Shown piece after piece: positions 37,301 to 47,948 of a stretch of DNA of 64,000 nucleotides (position 1 is the stretch's first letter; each line of letters starts with the position of its first letter). The stretch covers positions 1 through 64,000 of the forward strand of contig JAJPGY010000040.1 in the NCBI GenBank assembly GCA_021325555.1. Direction: 5' to 3'. A model generated the notes under the pieces. It ran no database searches and was not told the DNA's origin. It saw nothing but the letters and a program-made list of their open reading frames with translations. The translations under genes and the position numbers were made by a program. This DNA comes from Pseudomonadota bacterium (GTDB lineage: Bacteria; Cyanobacteriota; Vampirovibrionia; Obscuribacterales; Obscuribacteraceae).

Positions 37301-38883
37301 GGATGAGGTTCCTGGACGATCTTATCTCCGAGCGCCGGGCGGGCGTCGCCTTGATCACAAGCAGGCATGGGGCGCGCCGTTACTGGGTCGCCGCCGAGAG
37401 GGTGAAGACTTTCCAGGCCGTCTACCCCGACGCCCGATTCGAAATCGAGCCCGCCCCGGTGGAGCAGCCGGCGCCTGAAGCCGAGGCGGCGCTCGTCTGC
37501 CTGGTCAAAGGCTGGGTGACGCACGTTGGTCCGACAAGCGCGCCGGCTCTCGGCGACCTTCTCTGCTTGCCCGCCTCGGAGATCGATCGCGCGCTCCTGC
37601 GCCTGGAGTCCGCCGGAACGGTGATGCGCGGGCGCTTCACCGATCCCGCAGCCGAGCTCGAGTGGTGCGAGCGGCGCCTGCTCGCCCGCATACACCGCCT
37701 GACCGTGGGCACCCTGCGCCGCGAGATTGAGCCGGTCACCGCCGCCCAGTTCTTCCGCTGGTTGCTCGCCTGGCAGCACGCCGCGCCGGGGACACAGCTT
37801 TCCGGCGAGCGCGGTCTTCTGGAGGTGCTCAGGCAGTTGCAGGGATTCGAGATCCCCGCCAACGCCTGGGAAAGCCAGATCCTCTCCCGGCGCCTCCATC
37901 GCTATGATCCGGAAATGCTCGATCAACTCTGCCTCACCGGCGCCGTCGGCTGGGGCCGCCTCTCCCCCCACCCGGCCACCCTGGCCGCCGGCACTTCAAT
38001 CCCCGGAAGCGCAATCGTCCCGCCGGCTGCGGCGGCCGCCCCCGGCGGCGCCGGTGTCCGGCGCGCCCCCGATGACCTGCCCCTCCCTATCCGCCGCGTC
38101 ATCCCGACAAGCGTGGCGCCAATCACCTTCTTCGTGCGCGAGGAGTCCGGCTGGATGATGCACGGGCATGGGTCCGAGCAGATGGAGACGAGGGCTTTGA
38201 GCCAGCCCGCGCGCGACGTCCATGATTTCCTCTGCCGGCGCGGCGCCTCGTTTTTCGCCGACATCGTGAGGGCGACCGCTCATCTCAAGTCGGAGGTCGA
38301 ATCGGCCCTGTGGGAGCTCGTCACAGCCGGCCTGGTCACCGCCGACGGATTCGACAACCTGCGCGCCTTGATCGATCCGCGGCGGCGCTCGGGACAAGGT
38401 CGCGGGCGCAGCACCCGGCCGCGGCATAGCACCGGGCGCTGGTCAATCCTGTACAGGGATGGCGAGAAGGACAGGGCGCAGGCCATCGACGCCATCTGCA
38501 AGATGCTTCTCAGGCGCTACGGGATCGTCTTTCGTGATCTGTTGGCCAGGGAGACGAACCTGCCGAGATGGCGGGAGCTCCTGATGGCCTTCCGCCGCAT
38601 GGAAGATCGGGGGGAGATCCGCGGCGGTCGCTTCGTCAGCGGCTTTCTCGGCGAGCAGTTCGCTCTGCCCGTCGCCGTCGAGGGCCTGCGCGCCGCCAGA
38701 AAGCGCGAGCCTGGCGGCGAGGTGGTGACGCTTTCCGCCGCCGACCCGCTCAACCTGGTCGGCATCCTCCTGCCCGGCGATCGCGTCCCGGCCGTGTCCG
38801 GCAAGTTCGTCGCCTTCCGGGACGGAACCGTAATGCCAAGCGATCGCCCCCCGGCGGCCGCGCGCACCGAGCGAACAAGCTGA
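34375..38883 (+). CDS. lhr: Lhr-type giant DEAD/DEAH-box helicase
   Basis: The 1,502-residue protein matches Lhr (large helicase-related; about 1,500 residues in E. coli). Residues 1-600 form the helicase core: Walker A APTGSGKT (50-57), TTPES, DEIH (175-178), SAT (210-212), ASLELGIDVG and QRIGRAGH, followed by the winged-helix and Lhr-specific domains. The C-terminal part is the extended Lhr-CTD region. Lhr proteins act on DNA or RNA:DNA hybrids in repair. Two low-complexity Pro/Ala/Gly inserts (about residues 612-636 and 1208-1236) coincide with dispersed element family 1 and lie between domains. ATG 34375 is used; ATG 34381 is equally possible. It starts 36 bp after the EAL gene. Confidence 0.93.
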   Translation: MPMVTEPDASLAWAHPLVREWFLARFGSATEPQQQGWPHILQSRTTLISAPTGSGKTLAAFLACINRLVCKALDGRLEDRTEVLYISPLKALSNDIHKNLELPLREIQQLAVEHGIAMPEIRAAVRTGDTLAPERRAMIARPPHILVTTPESLYILLTAEKSLAILRDVETVIVDEIHAVADDKRGAHLALSLERLESALGAPPVRIGLSATQKPIEVVGQFLSGAGRCQPAIIDVGHNRKLDLAVEVPSSPLGPVASNEMWDEMYDRIAALVEQHRSTLVFVNTRRLSERVAHHLAERLGEECVAAHHGSLSRKLRLAAEKKLKAGELKVLVATASLELGIDVGTIDLVVQIGSTRAIAVALQRIGRAGHWRGAIPKGRILATTRDELLECAALVQAIGKGELDRLVIPHAPLDVLAQQIVAACATADWAEDELFDLVRRAYPYRDLPRREFDAVLEMLSEGFAGRSVRFGAYLHRDRVNGRVRARRGSRLAAITSGGAIPENALFTVVAEPEGNTVGTLDEDFAVESNRGDIILLGNTSWKIRRIEGIAGRVVVEDAHGAPPTVPFWRGEAPARTQELSARVGELRKRISDMLPNTTPENLSFPRLAGTSVRPAAATAPGGAGLPPAPTARKSEGNAMQSPSPTDEVAACIRWLKQECRLDDAGAEQAVEYIVQGRAVLGAVPTQSTIIAERFFDESGGMQLIIHAPFGGRVTKAWGLALRKRFCRSFNFELQAAATDNGLNISLSEQHSFPLADVFGFLNPNSVQEVLEQAALQSPIFTTRWRWDANRALAVLRFRNGRKVPPQIQRMRAEDLLAVAFPEAAACQDNIEGDVAIPDHPLVKEVMKDVLTEAMDIRGLKELLNGILDGKIRCIAVDTPVPSQFSHEILNANPYAYLDDAPLEERRARAVEMRRVLPRSVLEEVGRLDPEAIAQVTEEAWPDVRDADELHDALVTFVAVPEEISAGGRRSPKPLWMRFLDDLISERRAGVALITSRHGARRYWVAAERVKTFQAVYPDARFEIEPAPVEQPAPEAEAALVCLVKGWVTHVGPTSAPALGDLLCLPASEIDRALLRLESAGTVMRGRFTDPAAELEWCERRLLARIHRLTVGTLRREIEPVTAAQFFRWLLAWQHAAPGTQLSGERGLLEVLRQLQGFEIPANAWESQILSRRLHRYDPEMLDQLCLTGAVGWGRLSPHPATLAAGTSIPGSAIVPPAAAAAPGGAGVRRAPDDLPLPIRRVIPTSVAPITFFVREESGWMMHGHGSEQMETRALSQPARDVHDFLCRRGASFFADIVRATAHLKSEVESALWELVTAGLVTADGFDNLRALIDPRRRSGQGRGRSTRPRHSTGRWSILYRDGEKDRAQAIDAICKMLLRRYGIVFRDLLARETNLPRWRELLMAFRRMEDRGEIRGGRFVSGFLGEQFALPVAVEGLRAARKREPGGEVVTLSAADPLNLVGILLPGDRVPAVSGKFVAFRDGTVMPSDRPPAAARTERTS
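36231..36270 (+). repeat. Dispersed element family 1, copy B (in frame in lhr)
   Basis: A family 1 copy inside the Lhr gene, read as APGGAGLPPAP, at the junction between the N-terminal helicase part and the CTD. Confidence 0.55.
38034..38070 (+). repeat. Dispersed element family 1, copy C (in frame in lhr)
   Basis: A second, more diverged copy inside lhr, read as APGGAGVRRAP after an Ala-rich run. It uses the same reading phase as copy B. Confidence 0.5.
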
Positions 38884-38902
38884 CCCCGCCGGTCGGCCGC
38901 AC

Positions 38903-38942
38903 GCCCTCGGCGGCGCGGGCGTCCCGCCCGCTTTCGGAGCGA
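38903..38942 (+). repeat. Dispersed element family 1, copy D
   Basis: A near-consensus copy just after the lhr stop codon, in the 125-bp gap before the convergent repeat-protein gene. Confidence 0.65.
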
Positions 38943-39008
38943 GAATATGGTAGCCGCTTTCCGGAGCAGACATTCAATGACACCATCAGCGGTATCAGCA
39001 CTTTCGAT

Positions 39009-39593
39009 TCAACCGCCTTTGAGCTCCCTGTGCACGCCGTCCGTGCCTCCCCACGCAGGGGCGACGATCATGGCGTCTCTCGCGAGCCGGGACAGCGTGC
39101 GTTGCGATCTGCAGGCGACATACGGGTTGGGGTCTTCGCACAGGGACTGGAGAACCTCCAGCGGTGTGTTGTGGTTTTCCGCCAGCCTGAATCTCACATC
39201 CGGACACTCATCGGAGGCCAGCTTGTACAAAACCTCTAGCGGCGCGTTGGCGTTCTCCGCGACCGCGGCCCGCACGTCAGGATGCGGATGATCAGCCAGA
39301 CCGGTCAATGTCGCCTGATGGGCTCGCGGGTTTTCGGCAATGCGCTCGAGGATTTGCGGCGTTCCTGTTTTCGCCAGATGATGCAATACAGGAGCAGGCG
39401 TGTTGGGATTACTGGCCACATATGCGCGAATCCGCAACGTCTCCGGATCGAGTGCGCTATCGCCCGCGCCCGCGGAAAAATCCAGCGAGAGATCGGGCTC
39501 AGTCAGGCGCGCACGCATGGCCGCCCTGAGCAACTCCTTCTCATCCTCCGACAGGTCCTCCCAGCGGAAGCCTGCGTCTAGTCGATCGTTCAT
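39009..39593 (-). CDS. Variant leucine-rich-repeat (LRV/HEAT-like) protein
   Basis: A 194-residue protein with a charged N-terminal segment (1-50), then about five helical repeats of roughly 24 residues. The repeat pattern is R-x-x-VA-x-NPNTP-x-x-VL-x-x-LA-x-D-x-x-P, clearest at ASNPNTPAPVLHHLA, AENANAPLEVLYKLA and AENHNTPLEVLQSLC. This is the LRV signature; repeats of this kind make solenoids that bind other proteins. The N-terminal Fe-S cluster motif of some LRV proteins is absent. A strong GGAGGAG lies 3 nt before the start. It is convergent with lhr and stands alone. Confidence 0.75.
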   Translation of the reverse strand: MNDRLDAGFRWEDLSEDEKELLRAAMRARLTEPDLSLDFSAGAGDSALDPETLRIRAYVASNPNTPAPVLHHLAKTGTPQILERIAENPRAHQATLTGLADHPHPDVRAAVAENANAPLEVLYKLASDECPDVRFRLAENHNTPLEVLQSLCEDPNPYVACRSQRTLSRLARDAMIVAPAWGGTDGVHRELKGG

Positions 39594-39716
39594 ACTCTCC
39601 TCCCGCTGCGCGCTTGCAGGAGTCTATGGCAAGCAAAAGCACTTATGGGGAATTTGCGCATCCCCCTAAGTCCATCTTACACACCGGGGGAGAATCTGCA
39701 AAGAGCGGAGCGGAAA

Positions 39717-42700
39717 CTAACTGAAATCTACGTAACTTAGCGGTGAGTCGTCGATGGCGGTGCGCCGGCTCTCCGGCGGCCGAGGCGGCGGAACCACCTG
39801 GGCGAGCGTCCGCAAACCAGGCGGGTCGCCGCTCGCCGGCAAAGCTGCTGGCGCCTGCTCAGCCGGCAGCTCGACGGCGGCCTGTGGTACCGCCTCCGGC
39901 GCGTAATACCGCGTCGCCGGCGAATCGATCGTCTGATTCGGTCGCGCGTCCGCCAGGCGATCGTACTGACCGTGAGCCTCGCCGGGATTCGACGCGGCGG
40001 TCATGCGGCCGGACACATCGGTGGTTACGATGTTGCCGGCGGCGTCGTACGACAGCGTTGCCTGTCCGACAACGTTTCCGTCACCGTCATAGTTGTATAC
40101 GACCCTGGTGTCGACTATATCTTGCGCAGTGGCGCCATTGCCCGAGGAGATCGTGCCGATAGCGTTGCCGCCGGCATCGTACAGGGTCGTCGTCTCCCCG
40201 ACGACGTTGCCGCTGGCATCATAGTCGTATGCCACGGAGGCGGCAGGCGGCGGATCGGCGGGGTCGCCGTTGACGCCGGCGACATCGAGCTGGGCAACCT
40301 GCGGATTCGCAGCAACCTCCCGGGTCGTTCCATCCGCATCGGTGGTTGAGGTGTCGACGCCGTTCCCGAGCCACTCCGGCAGATCACCGGAAACCGGGCC
40401 GCTGATATTGCCATAGGTGCCGGTGAGCGGAGGCCCGACCATGCCCGAGCGGGAAACGTAAGCGACCGGCGAGTCCGCCCGCCCTTGCTGCGCCGGCGGA
40501 TTGCCGGAGCCGTGCGATGCGGTGCCTGTTAGCGGCTGAGCCCCCTGCGCAGGCAAGCCAAGGCCTTCCCGGAAATTGGCAAGCAACGCGGAAGCCACGG
40601 CCGACTGCCCGTGCTGTGCCGGCGCGGCGGCAGGATTGCGGGAGACGTCCGCCTGGTCCTGAGCCACGAGTTCCACGTGACCGGCCAGAAGCGGATGATC
40701 GGCACGGCCGTGCCCCTCCGTCTCGGTATGCGCGCCATCGGCGCCGCTGTTGCCCGGCCCGGTTGTGACCTCCACCGGATTAGAGACGGTGCTGCTCGAA
40801 TCCACGAACCTGGTCGGATCCAGCGTGCCGCTCGAGTCCCAGGGGGTGCTTTCCACGCCTCGACCCGGCGTGTAGCTCGTCAGGAAGACCTCGGGATCGG
40901 TCTGGGTGCCCGTGCCTGAGGAAGGCGGTAGATCCCTGGGCGCGCGGTCTGCTGAATAGGAATCCGGGTGAGCGGGTTGATCGTTGCCAATCGATCGCAC
41001 CCCGCCGGCAGAGGCCAGCCTGAAATTGTGGTCGACGTTCGAGAGCTGATCCGAAAGGCTTGTGGTCGTCAGATCCCTGCTTGCGACCGGGCCATCCACC
41101 GGATCCACGGGACCGGGAGCGGGCGGATTCGGCTGATCGGGTTGGCTGTCCGGTTTGCTGTCAGGCTTGTCGCCGCCGCCGCCGCCGCCACCGCCGCCGC
41201 CACCGCCGCCACCGCCGCCGCCACCGCCACCGCCGGCAGCGGCCGCTTTCGCTTGCTCCTTCGCTTTGGCAAGGGCCTGCCCGATTCTTTCGGAGACCCG
41301 AGCTGCTTCCCGGCCGGCTTCCTTCGCCAGGGTGACGAAATCGAAGGCGGACTTGACTGAGACGATAGCCAGCGAGTTGAGCGCCGTGAACACAACCGTG
41401 CCTGTGTCGTCCACGCCGCGGAAGCAGGCCATGAGGGCGATCGTCGTGCTCCAGAAGAAACTCCAGAAGCAGAGGGACACCACCCCTTCGATCCAGTTGG
41501 GAAAGGCCTGCCTGAGCATCTGCGAGGGGTAGACCCAGAGAGCGGCTACGATCGGTCCGACAAACCACAGATAGTAGAGCCAGCACTCCTGCACCGCGCA
41601 AAGAAGCGTCCAGGCAAAGGCCAGTCCCGAATTGAGCTGATTGAAGGCAACCCTGGCTTCCGGCACCATATACGGTACCGTCTCCGCCGCCCGTGTCGGG
41701 GGAACGATATAGAGTCCCGACGAAGGATCCTCATACTTGACGGAAAGGAGCTGGCCTTCCATGCGGGCCGCGGGGGTATTGCCGAAATAGTTGAACATCG
41801 TGGCCGGAATGTTCGGAATCACCGCGTAGTTCTCCTCCGGGGCCCTTATCGGGAAGGCGCGCACGTGCCCGGCGAAGGCGTCGGCGTACATGTCCGAGCC
41901 GAAGGACCGGCTGTAGGCGTCGGCGACCGTCTTCGACAGAGAGTTGGTTACGTCGATGCCGTAGTTGACGACCAGATAGGTGGCAGGAATCAGAAAGACA
42001 CCGACGACGGAGCGCAAAATTCCTTCCAGCGGGCTGACCTCGCCCAAAACGGAGAAACCCTGGGAGACAATCGCCTTTGTCTGCGCGAGAACCGCGCCCG
42101 GCAGAAAGAGCAGGATGGCGATCGGGACGAAGAGGCTGTCGCGCAGCCGGTTCCATTTGTTGCCTGCGTTGCTCGTGAAATTCTGCAGAAAGCTCTGCGT
42201 GAACTCGATGGCGGTCGCCGCCTGCTCGCGCTCCATGCCGGCCAGGTTGTCGGCGGTCTGGCTCTTCTCGGCGTTCTGATTCACCTTGGCCTGCTCTTTG
42301 TTGGCGCCGGGCATCAGCATGGACCGCGCCTGGTTGAAGGCATTCATCATCGCCGTGATGCCCGCCGCGTCGGCGCTCATCAGCTTGCCGCCGGACACGC
42401 CGTTGAGCCCGGTGCTGGCCAGAACATTGCTCATGTTGGCCGCCATGGGTGAGCTCAACCCCGTGAACGTCTGCCCCTGGCCCATCGTCGGCTCGGACTG
42501 AGGAGCCGTGGTCAGCGACTGGCTGTTGGCATTCTGGTTCTGCCCCTGCCCCTGATTTCCGGCCTGCCCTTGTCCCTGATTTCCGGCCTGCCCTTGTCCC
42601 TGATTGCCGGCCTGGCCCTGCCCCTGGCTGCCACGCTGGGAGGACCCGCCGCCAAACAGGTTCAAGAAGGCAAGGGGATCAAACCCTGCGCCTGCTGAAC

Positions 42701-43286
42701 CCTGGTTCTGGCTCACCCCATTGGTTTGCTGCTGTTGGAACCCCCTGGGGGCGGGGGCGTCCCGCCCGCTTCCCGCGAAGCTCCCGTTGTTCCCGCTGCC
42801 TTGCTGGTAGTAAGAAGATGAGGATCCATCGGGCCGGTAGCTCGGGTAGTTGGGATAGTTGTTGCCGCCGTACCCCCCGTAAACCCCGGAAGGCTCGAAC
42901 CCGGAGACCGGATCCCCGCTTCCGCCCCCGCCCGAGCCGCCGCTCGAGCCGCCACTCATATCGCGCCCGCCGGGGAAGGTGAAGTTCATCTCCGGCGTGG
43001 AGTCGGGGGCAATCTGCTGCCCGTTTTGATAGTTGCCGCCGAACTGCTGGGCAAACTGCTGCTGCTCGGCAGCCATGCCCTTGGGCTTGTCGTTGACCTG
43101 CCCGCTGGCCGGGTCGGGAGCGCTCACCTGCGCCGCGCCGGTGGCGGGTACTGTCAAGACAATCAGGGCGGCGATTAAACCGACGCGATGGATGCCCGCC
43201 CGTAGGGTCGCGGCGTGCCTCGCCCGCGCCGACGGCCTTTCGGGGTGCGGTATTTCGCCCACGGTATCCAATTGTAGTGACAACAT
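39717..43286 (-). CDS. Poly-Gly membrane protein paralogue 1 (multi-pass core plus YD-repeat C-terminal extension)
   Basis: 1,189 residues. Order: signal or anchor helix (about 33-52); low-complexity exported region (60-290) with the FPGGRDMS motif and a three-fold nine-residue Gln/Gly repeat (about 222-248); conserved amphipathic segment ANKEQAKVNQNAEKSQ (328-343); and membrane core (about 384-645) with helices near 385-402, 425-443, 555-590, 598-620 and 630-645. The large loop 460-550 carries HVRAFPIR, FNYFGN and GLYIVPPTRAAE. A tract of about 21 Gly follows (685-705), then a Pro/Ser-rich tail of about 480 residues with YD-like repeats (YDASGNVVGET, YDAAGNIVT). ATG 43286 follows GGAGAG and a purine-rich stretch; the frame is open further upstream but that part overlaps paralogue 2 in another frame. 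Function unknown. Confidence 0.8.
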   Translation of the reverse strand: MLSLQLDTVGEIPHPERPSARARHAATLRAGIHRVGLIAALIVLTVPATGAAQVSAPDPASGQVNDKPKGMAAEQQQFAQQFGGNYQNGQQIAPDSTPEMNFTFPGGRDMSGGSSGGSGGGGSGDPVSGFEPSGVYGGYGGNNYPNYPSYRPDGSSSSYYQQGSGNNGSFAGSGRDAPAPRGFQQQQTNGVSQNQGSAGAGFDPLAFLNLFGGGSSQRGSQGQGQAGNQGQGQAGNQGQGQAGNQGQGQNQNANSQSLTTAPQSEPTMGQGQTFTGLSSPMAANMSNVLASTGLNGVSGGKLMSADAAGITAMMNAFNQARSMLMPGANKEQAKVNQNAEKSQTADNLAGMEREQAATAIEFTQSFLQNFTSNAGNKWNRLRDSLFVPIAILLFLPGAVLAQTKAIVSQGFSVLGEVSPLEGILRSVVGVFLIPATYLVVNYGIDVTNSLSKTVADAYSRSFGSDMYADAFAGHVRAFPIRAPEENYAVIPNIPATMFNYFGNTPAARMEGQLLSVKYEDPSSGLYIVPPTRAAETVPYMVPEARVAFNQLNSGLAFAWTLLCAVQECWLYYLWFVGPIVAALWVYPSQMLRQAFPNWIEGVVSLCFWSFFWSTTIALMACFRGVDDTGTVVFTALNSLAIVSVKSAFDFVTLAKEAGREAARVSERIGQALAKAKEQAKAAAAGGGGGGGGGGGGGGGGGGGGGDKPDSKPDSQPDQPNPPAPGPVDPVDGPVASRDLTTTSLSDQLSNVDHNFRLASAGGVRSIGNDQPAHPDSYSADRAPRDLPPSSGTGTQTDPEVFLTSYTPGRGVESTPWDSSGTLDPTRFVDSSSTVSNPVEVTTGPGNSGADGAHTETEGHGRADHPLLAGHVELVAQDQADVSRNPAAAPAQHGQSAVASALLANFREGLGLPAQGAQPLTGTASHGSGNPPAQQGRADSPVAYVSRSGMVGPPLTGTYGNISGPVSGDLPEWLGNGVDTSTTDADGTTREVAANPQVAQLDVAGVNGDPADPPPAASVAYDYDASGNVVGETTTLYDAGGNAIGTISSGNGATAQDIVDTRVVYNYDGDGNVVGQATLSYDAAGNIVTTDVSGRMTAASNPGEAHGQYDRLADARPNQTIDSPATRYYAPEAVPQAAVELPAEQAPAALPASGDPPGLRTLAQVVPPPRPPESRRTAIDDSPLSYVDFS
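41171..41234 (-). repeat. GGN microsatellite encoding poly-glycine
   Basis: About 21 successive glycine codons, seen as gcc/acc units on the plus strand, link the membrane core and C-terminal tail of paralogue 1. Triplet slippage here would change linker length without breaking the frame. Confidence 0.85.
42540..42620 (-). repeat. Three tandem 27-bp repeats in paralogue 1
   Basis: Nearly identical 27-bp units encode the nine-residue unit QGQGQAGNQ in the exported low-complexity region. Confidence 0.75.
42741..42775 (+). repeat. Dispersed element family 1, copy E (in frame in paralogue 1)
   Basis: Near-consensus copy on the non-coding strand of paralogue 1, read in the protein as GRDAPAPRG in the low-complexity region. 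Confidence 0.6.
43204..43230 (+). repeat. Dispersed element family 2, copy c (in frame in paralogue 1)
   Basis: Family 2 pattern within the N-terminal basic region of paralogue 1, read as ARARHAATLRAG just before its hydrophobic helix. Confidence 0.45.
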
Positions 43287-43354
43287 TTCTTCTTTCTCTC
43301 CGAGCAATCTGTCAGGGACCTGGCGCGAGCCACACGGACTCGCCACGGTTAATG

Positions 43355-45646
43355 TCAGGTAGGGCACCCGGGCGAGCTGCCGGCTGCCGGGGACATGCTC
43401 CCACCCGAGGCCGGGGTTGTCGTGGTATCGCCGGTAGTGCCGGCGGTGCTCGCAGTCTGCGTCTCGCCGCCGGAGTTCCCACCCTGACGGTTCCCTCCGC
43501 CGCCACCGCCGCCGCCACCACCGCCGCCGCCACGGCCAGCGCCCGCACCACCGCCGGCTCTGGCCGCTTCCATGGAGGCCTGAGTCATGATCTGAGCAGC
43601 CTTCTCCCCCAGCCTCTCCGCCTCGCGCCCGCCGTCCTTGACCAGGCCGTTGAAATCGAAGGCGAGCTTCACCGAGCTGAGGGCCAGCAGGTTCAAGGCC
43701 GTAAACACGATGGTGCCGGTGTCGTCCGTGCCGCGCAGGCACGCCATGAGAAGCACGGTCACGTTCCAGAAAAAGCTCCAGAAGCACAGCGTTATCACCC
43801 CGTCCACCCAGTTCGGCAGCGCCTGCCTGAGCATCTTCGACGGGTAGACCCAGAGCGCGGCGACAATCGGACCGACGAACCAGAGGTAATAGAGGTAGCA
43901 CTGCTGCGCCGCGCAAAGGATCGCCCAGGCGAATGCCATGCCCGCGTTGATCTGATTGTAGGCAAGGCGCGCCTCGGTGACCATAAAAGGAACGCTCTCC
44001 GCTGCCCTCGTCGGCGGCACGATATAAAGTCCGATTGCCGGATCGACATACTTGACCGCGAGCAGTTTCCCCTCGAGCCGCGCCAGCGGGCTGTTGCCGA
44101 AGTAATTGAACATGATTGCCGGGACATCTGACGGAATCACGCCATAGTTTTCTTCGGGGGTGCGAATCGGGAAGGCCCTCACGTGCCCGGAGAAGGCGTC
44201 GAAATACATGTCCCGCCCGGTGACCAGCGTGTAGCCCGAGGCAATTGTCCTGGTCAGGGAGTTCGCCACGTCGATTCCGTAATTCATCACCAGGTAGGTC
44301 GCCGGGATCAGGAACACGGCGATGACCGAGCGCAGGATCCCCTCGAACGGGTGCGCCTCGCCCAGCACGGAGAAGCCCTGGGAGGCCATCGCCTTCACCT
44401 GGCTCAACACGGCGCCGGGCAAAAGAAGAAGGACGGCCATCGGCACGAAGATACCGTCGCGAATCCTGTTCCAGCGATTGCCACCATTGGCGGTGAAGTT
44501 CTCGAGATATGTATGCGCGAAATCGATAGCCAGGGCCGCCTGCTCCCGCTCCATGCCGGCGAGGTTATCGGCCTGCTGGCTTTTCTCGGCGTTCTGATTG
44601 ACCTTGGCTTGCTCCTTGTTGGCCCCGGGGGTGAGCTGCCCCCGCGCCCCGTTGGCGGCGTTCATCAGGCCCGTAAGAGCCGCGCCCGCGCCAATGGGCA
44701 GGTGCCCGCCGATTCCCGAGCTCAACCCGCTCATGCCGAGAACGCTCTGCATGTTCCCGGACATGGGCGAGCTCAGGCCGGTGAAACTCTGCCCCGGCGC
44801 CATCGTCACCTCCGTCTGCGCAGGGGTGGTCATGGAGACGTTGTTGGCCGCCCTGGCCTGGCTGGTCTGCTGGCCCGGGTAGCTGAGATGCGAGCCGGCG
44901 CCCTCCCGCCCGCTTCCCAGGGGGCGCCCGTTCGGCCCCGACCCCTGGCTTTGCCCGCTGGCGTTGACCGACCGCGAGTACAGCACATCACTGGGGGCGC
45001 AAGGAAGGCCTCGCGCCGCGCCTGCCTCGAGAGGCGGCGTGCTGGTGACGCCGCGATGGGGGTTGTGGAACGGGTGGCGCGTATATTCAGGGTAAGCGCG
45101 CTCGCCCGGCACCAGCGAGATATGACCGTCGCGCTCGAGGCGAGTCATCCCCTTGGGCGGTGTGACCGGGCTGCCGTTGCCCGCACGCCGATCGCTTCCC
45201 GACCCGCCTGTCGGGTACGGAATTGCCGGCAGCGACGCCGAAGTCGTATCGGTGTTGTCCGGGTAGTTGTTGCCGGAGTAACCACCGTAAACCGTCGTCA
45301 TCGTCTGGAAATCAGGCTCGCCGCTGCCGCTGAAGTTGCCGGAGGAGCCTCCGCCACCGCTGCCGTTGAAGCCGGTGAACATGTTGCTCATGTCCCGACC
45401 GCCCGGGAAGGTCATGTCCTTATAAGGATTGCCCATCTGTCCGGACTTCGAGCCGAGCGCGCTCGATCCTTCATACGCTTTCACCGCATCCCGATCGCTT
45501 GCATGCGCTGATGCCGGACTGGAGCCAGAAATCGCCGACGCGCCGATCACCGTCATGACGATCGCGCAGAACCCCGCCCGCAGGGGCAGCACATGCCCCG
45601 CCCGCGAATAAGAAGTAGTGACTTTTCTAGAATCCAACACTTTCAT
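43355..45646 (-). CDS. Poly-Gly membrane protein paralogue 2
   Basis: 763 residues, strikingly similar to paralogue 1 through the core. Shared segments include FPGGRDMS, GQSFTGLSSPM, GANKEQAKVNQNAEKSQ, WNRIRDGIFVP, GFSVLGE, FLIPATYLVMNYGIDVANSL, GHVRAFPIRTPEENYGVIP, GLYIVPPTRAAE, YYLWFVGPIVAALWVYPSKMLRQALPNW and CFWSFFWNV. It has an N-terminal hydrophobic helix (about 24-42), a low-complexity exported region, a five- or six-helix core (about 390-660) and a poly-Gly run near residues 700-715, followed by a Thr/Ser tail of about 35 residues. It lacks the long C-terminal extension of paralogue 1. Start ATG 45646 lies 52 bp after paralogue 3, and paralogue 1 starts 68 bp downstream, so the three are probably one operon. 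Function unknown. Confidence 0.8.
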   Translation of the reverse strand: MKVLDSRKVTTSYSRAGHVLPLRAGFCAIVMTVIGASAISGSSPASAHASDRDAVKAYEGSSALGSKSGQMGNPYKDMTFPGGRDMSNMFTGFNGSGGGGSSGNFSGSGEPDFQTMTTVYGGYSGNNYPDNTDTTSASLPAIPYPTGGSGSDRRAGNGSPVTPPKGMTRLERDGHISLVPGERAYPEYTRHPFHNPHRGVTSTPPLEAGAARGLPCAPSDVLYSRSVNASGQSQGSGPNGRPLGSGREGAGSHLSYPGQQTSQARAANNVSMTTPAQTEVTMAPGQSFTGLSSPMSGNMQSVLGMSGLSSGIGGHLPIGAGAALTGLMNAANGARGQLTPGANKEQAKVNQNAEKSQQADNLAGMEREQAALAIDFAHTYLENFTANGGNRWNRIRDGIFVPMAVLLLLPGAVLSQVKAMASQGFSVLGEAHPFEGILRSVIAVFLIPATYLVMNYGIDVANSLTRTIASGYTLVTGRDMYFDAFSGHVRAFPIRTPEENYGVIPSDVPAIMFNYFGNSPLARLEGKLLAVKYVDPAIGLYIVPPTRAAESVPFMVTEARLAYNQINAGMAFAWAILCAAQQCYLYYLWFVGPIVAALWVYPSKMLRQALPNWVDGVITLCFWSFFWNVTVLLMACLRGTDDTGTIVFTALNLLALSSVKLAFDFNGLVKDGGREAERLGEKAAQIMTQASMEAARAGGGAGAGRGGGGGGGGGGGGGNRQGGNSGGETQTASTAGTTGDTTTTPASGGSMSPAAGSSPGCPT
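44895..44928 (+). repeat. Dispersed element family 1, copy F (diverged, in paralogue 2)
   Basis: Partial copy with CCTCCCGCCCGCTTCC, read in the protein as GSGREGAGS, in the low-complexity region equivalent to where copy E sits in paralogue 1. Confidence 0.4.
45583..45606 (+). repeat. Dispersed element family 2, copy d (in frame in paralogue 2)
   Basis: Family 2 pattern (CATGCC core followed by CCGCCCGC), read as RAGHVLPLRAG before the hydrophobic helix. It sits at the position matching copy c in paralogue 1. Confidence 0.45.
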
Positions 45647-45698
45647 GAGCCTGTCCGGAACATCCCCGAGCCACACGGGCTCAGCAGCCGCCGCCCCC

Positions 45699-47759
<2,061 letters not shown>

Positions 47760-47948
47760 TCTTCCAGACCCCTTGATATGGAATGCTGCCGCCGTGCCGC
47801 TGGCGCCTCGGCATTGCGGATTTCGCTAGTAAGTGCGGTAACGAGCAGAGGATAGGGGGACCATGTGAAAAAATCGTGACAAGACCGGTGCCGTCTGCTT
47901 CAATGAGGGTTGTCCAGGCTTGCCGGCGACGGAAAGGCTCTCAAGCTC

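Noticed and set aside
39645..39670. Hairpin GGGGA...TCCCC between the repeat-protein gene and poly-Gly paralogue 1 as terminator
   Set aside because: Five-base-pair stem with no T-run on either strand; too weak to call.
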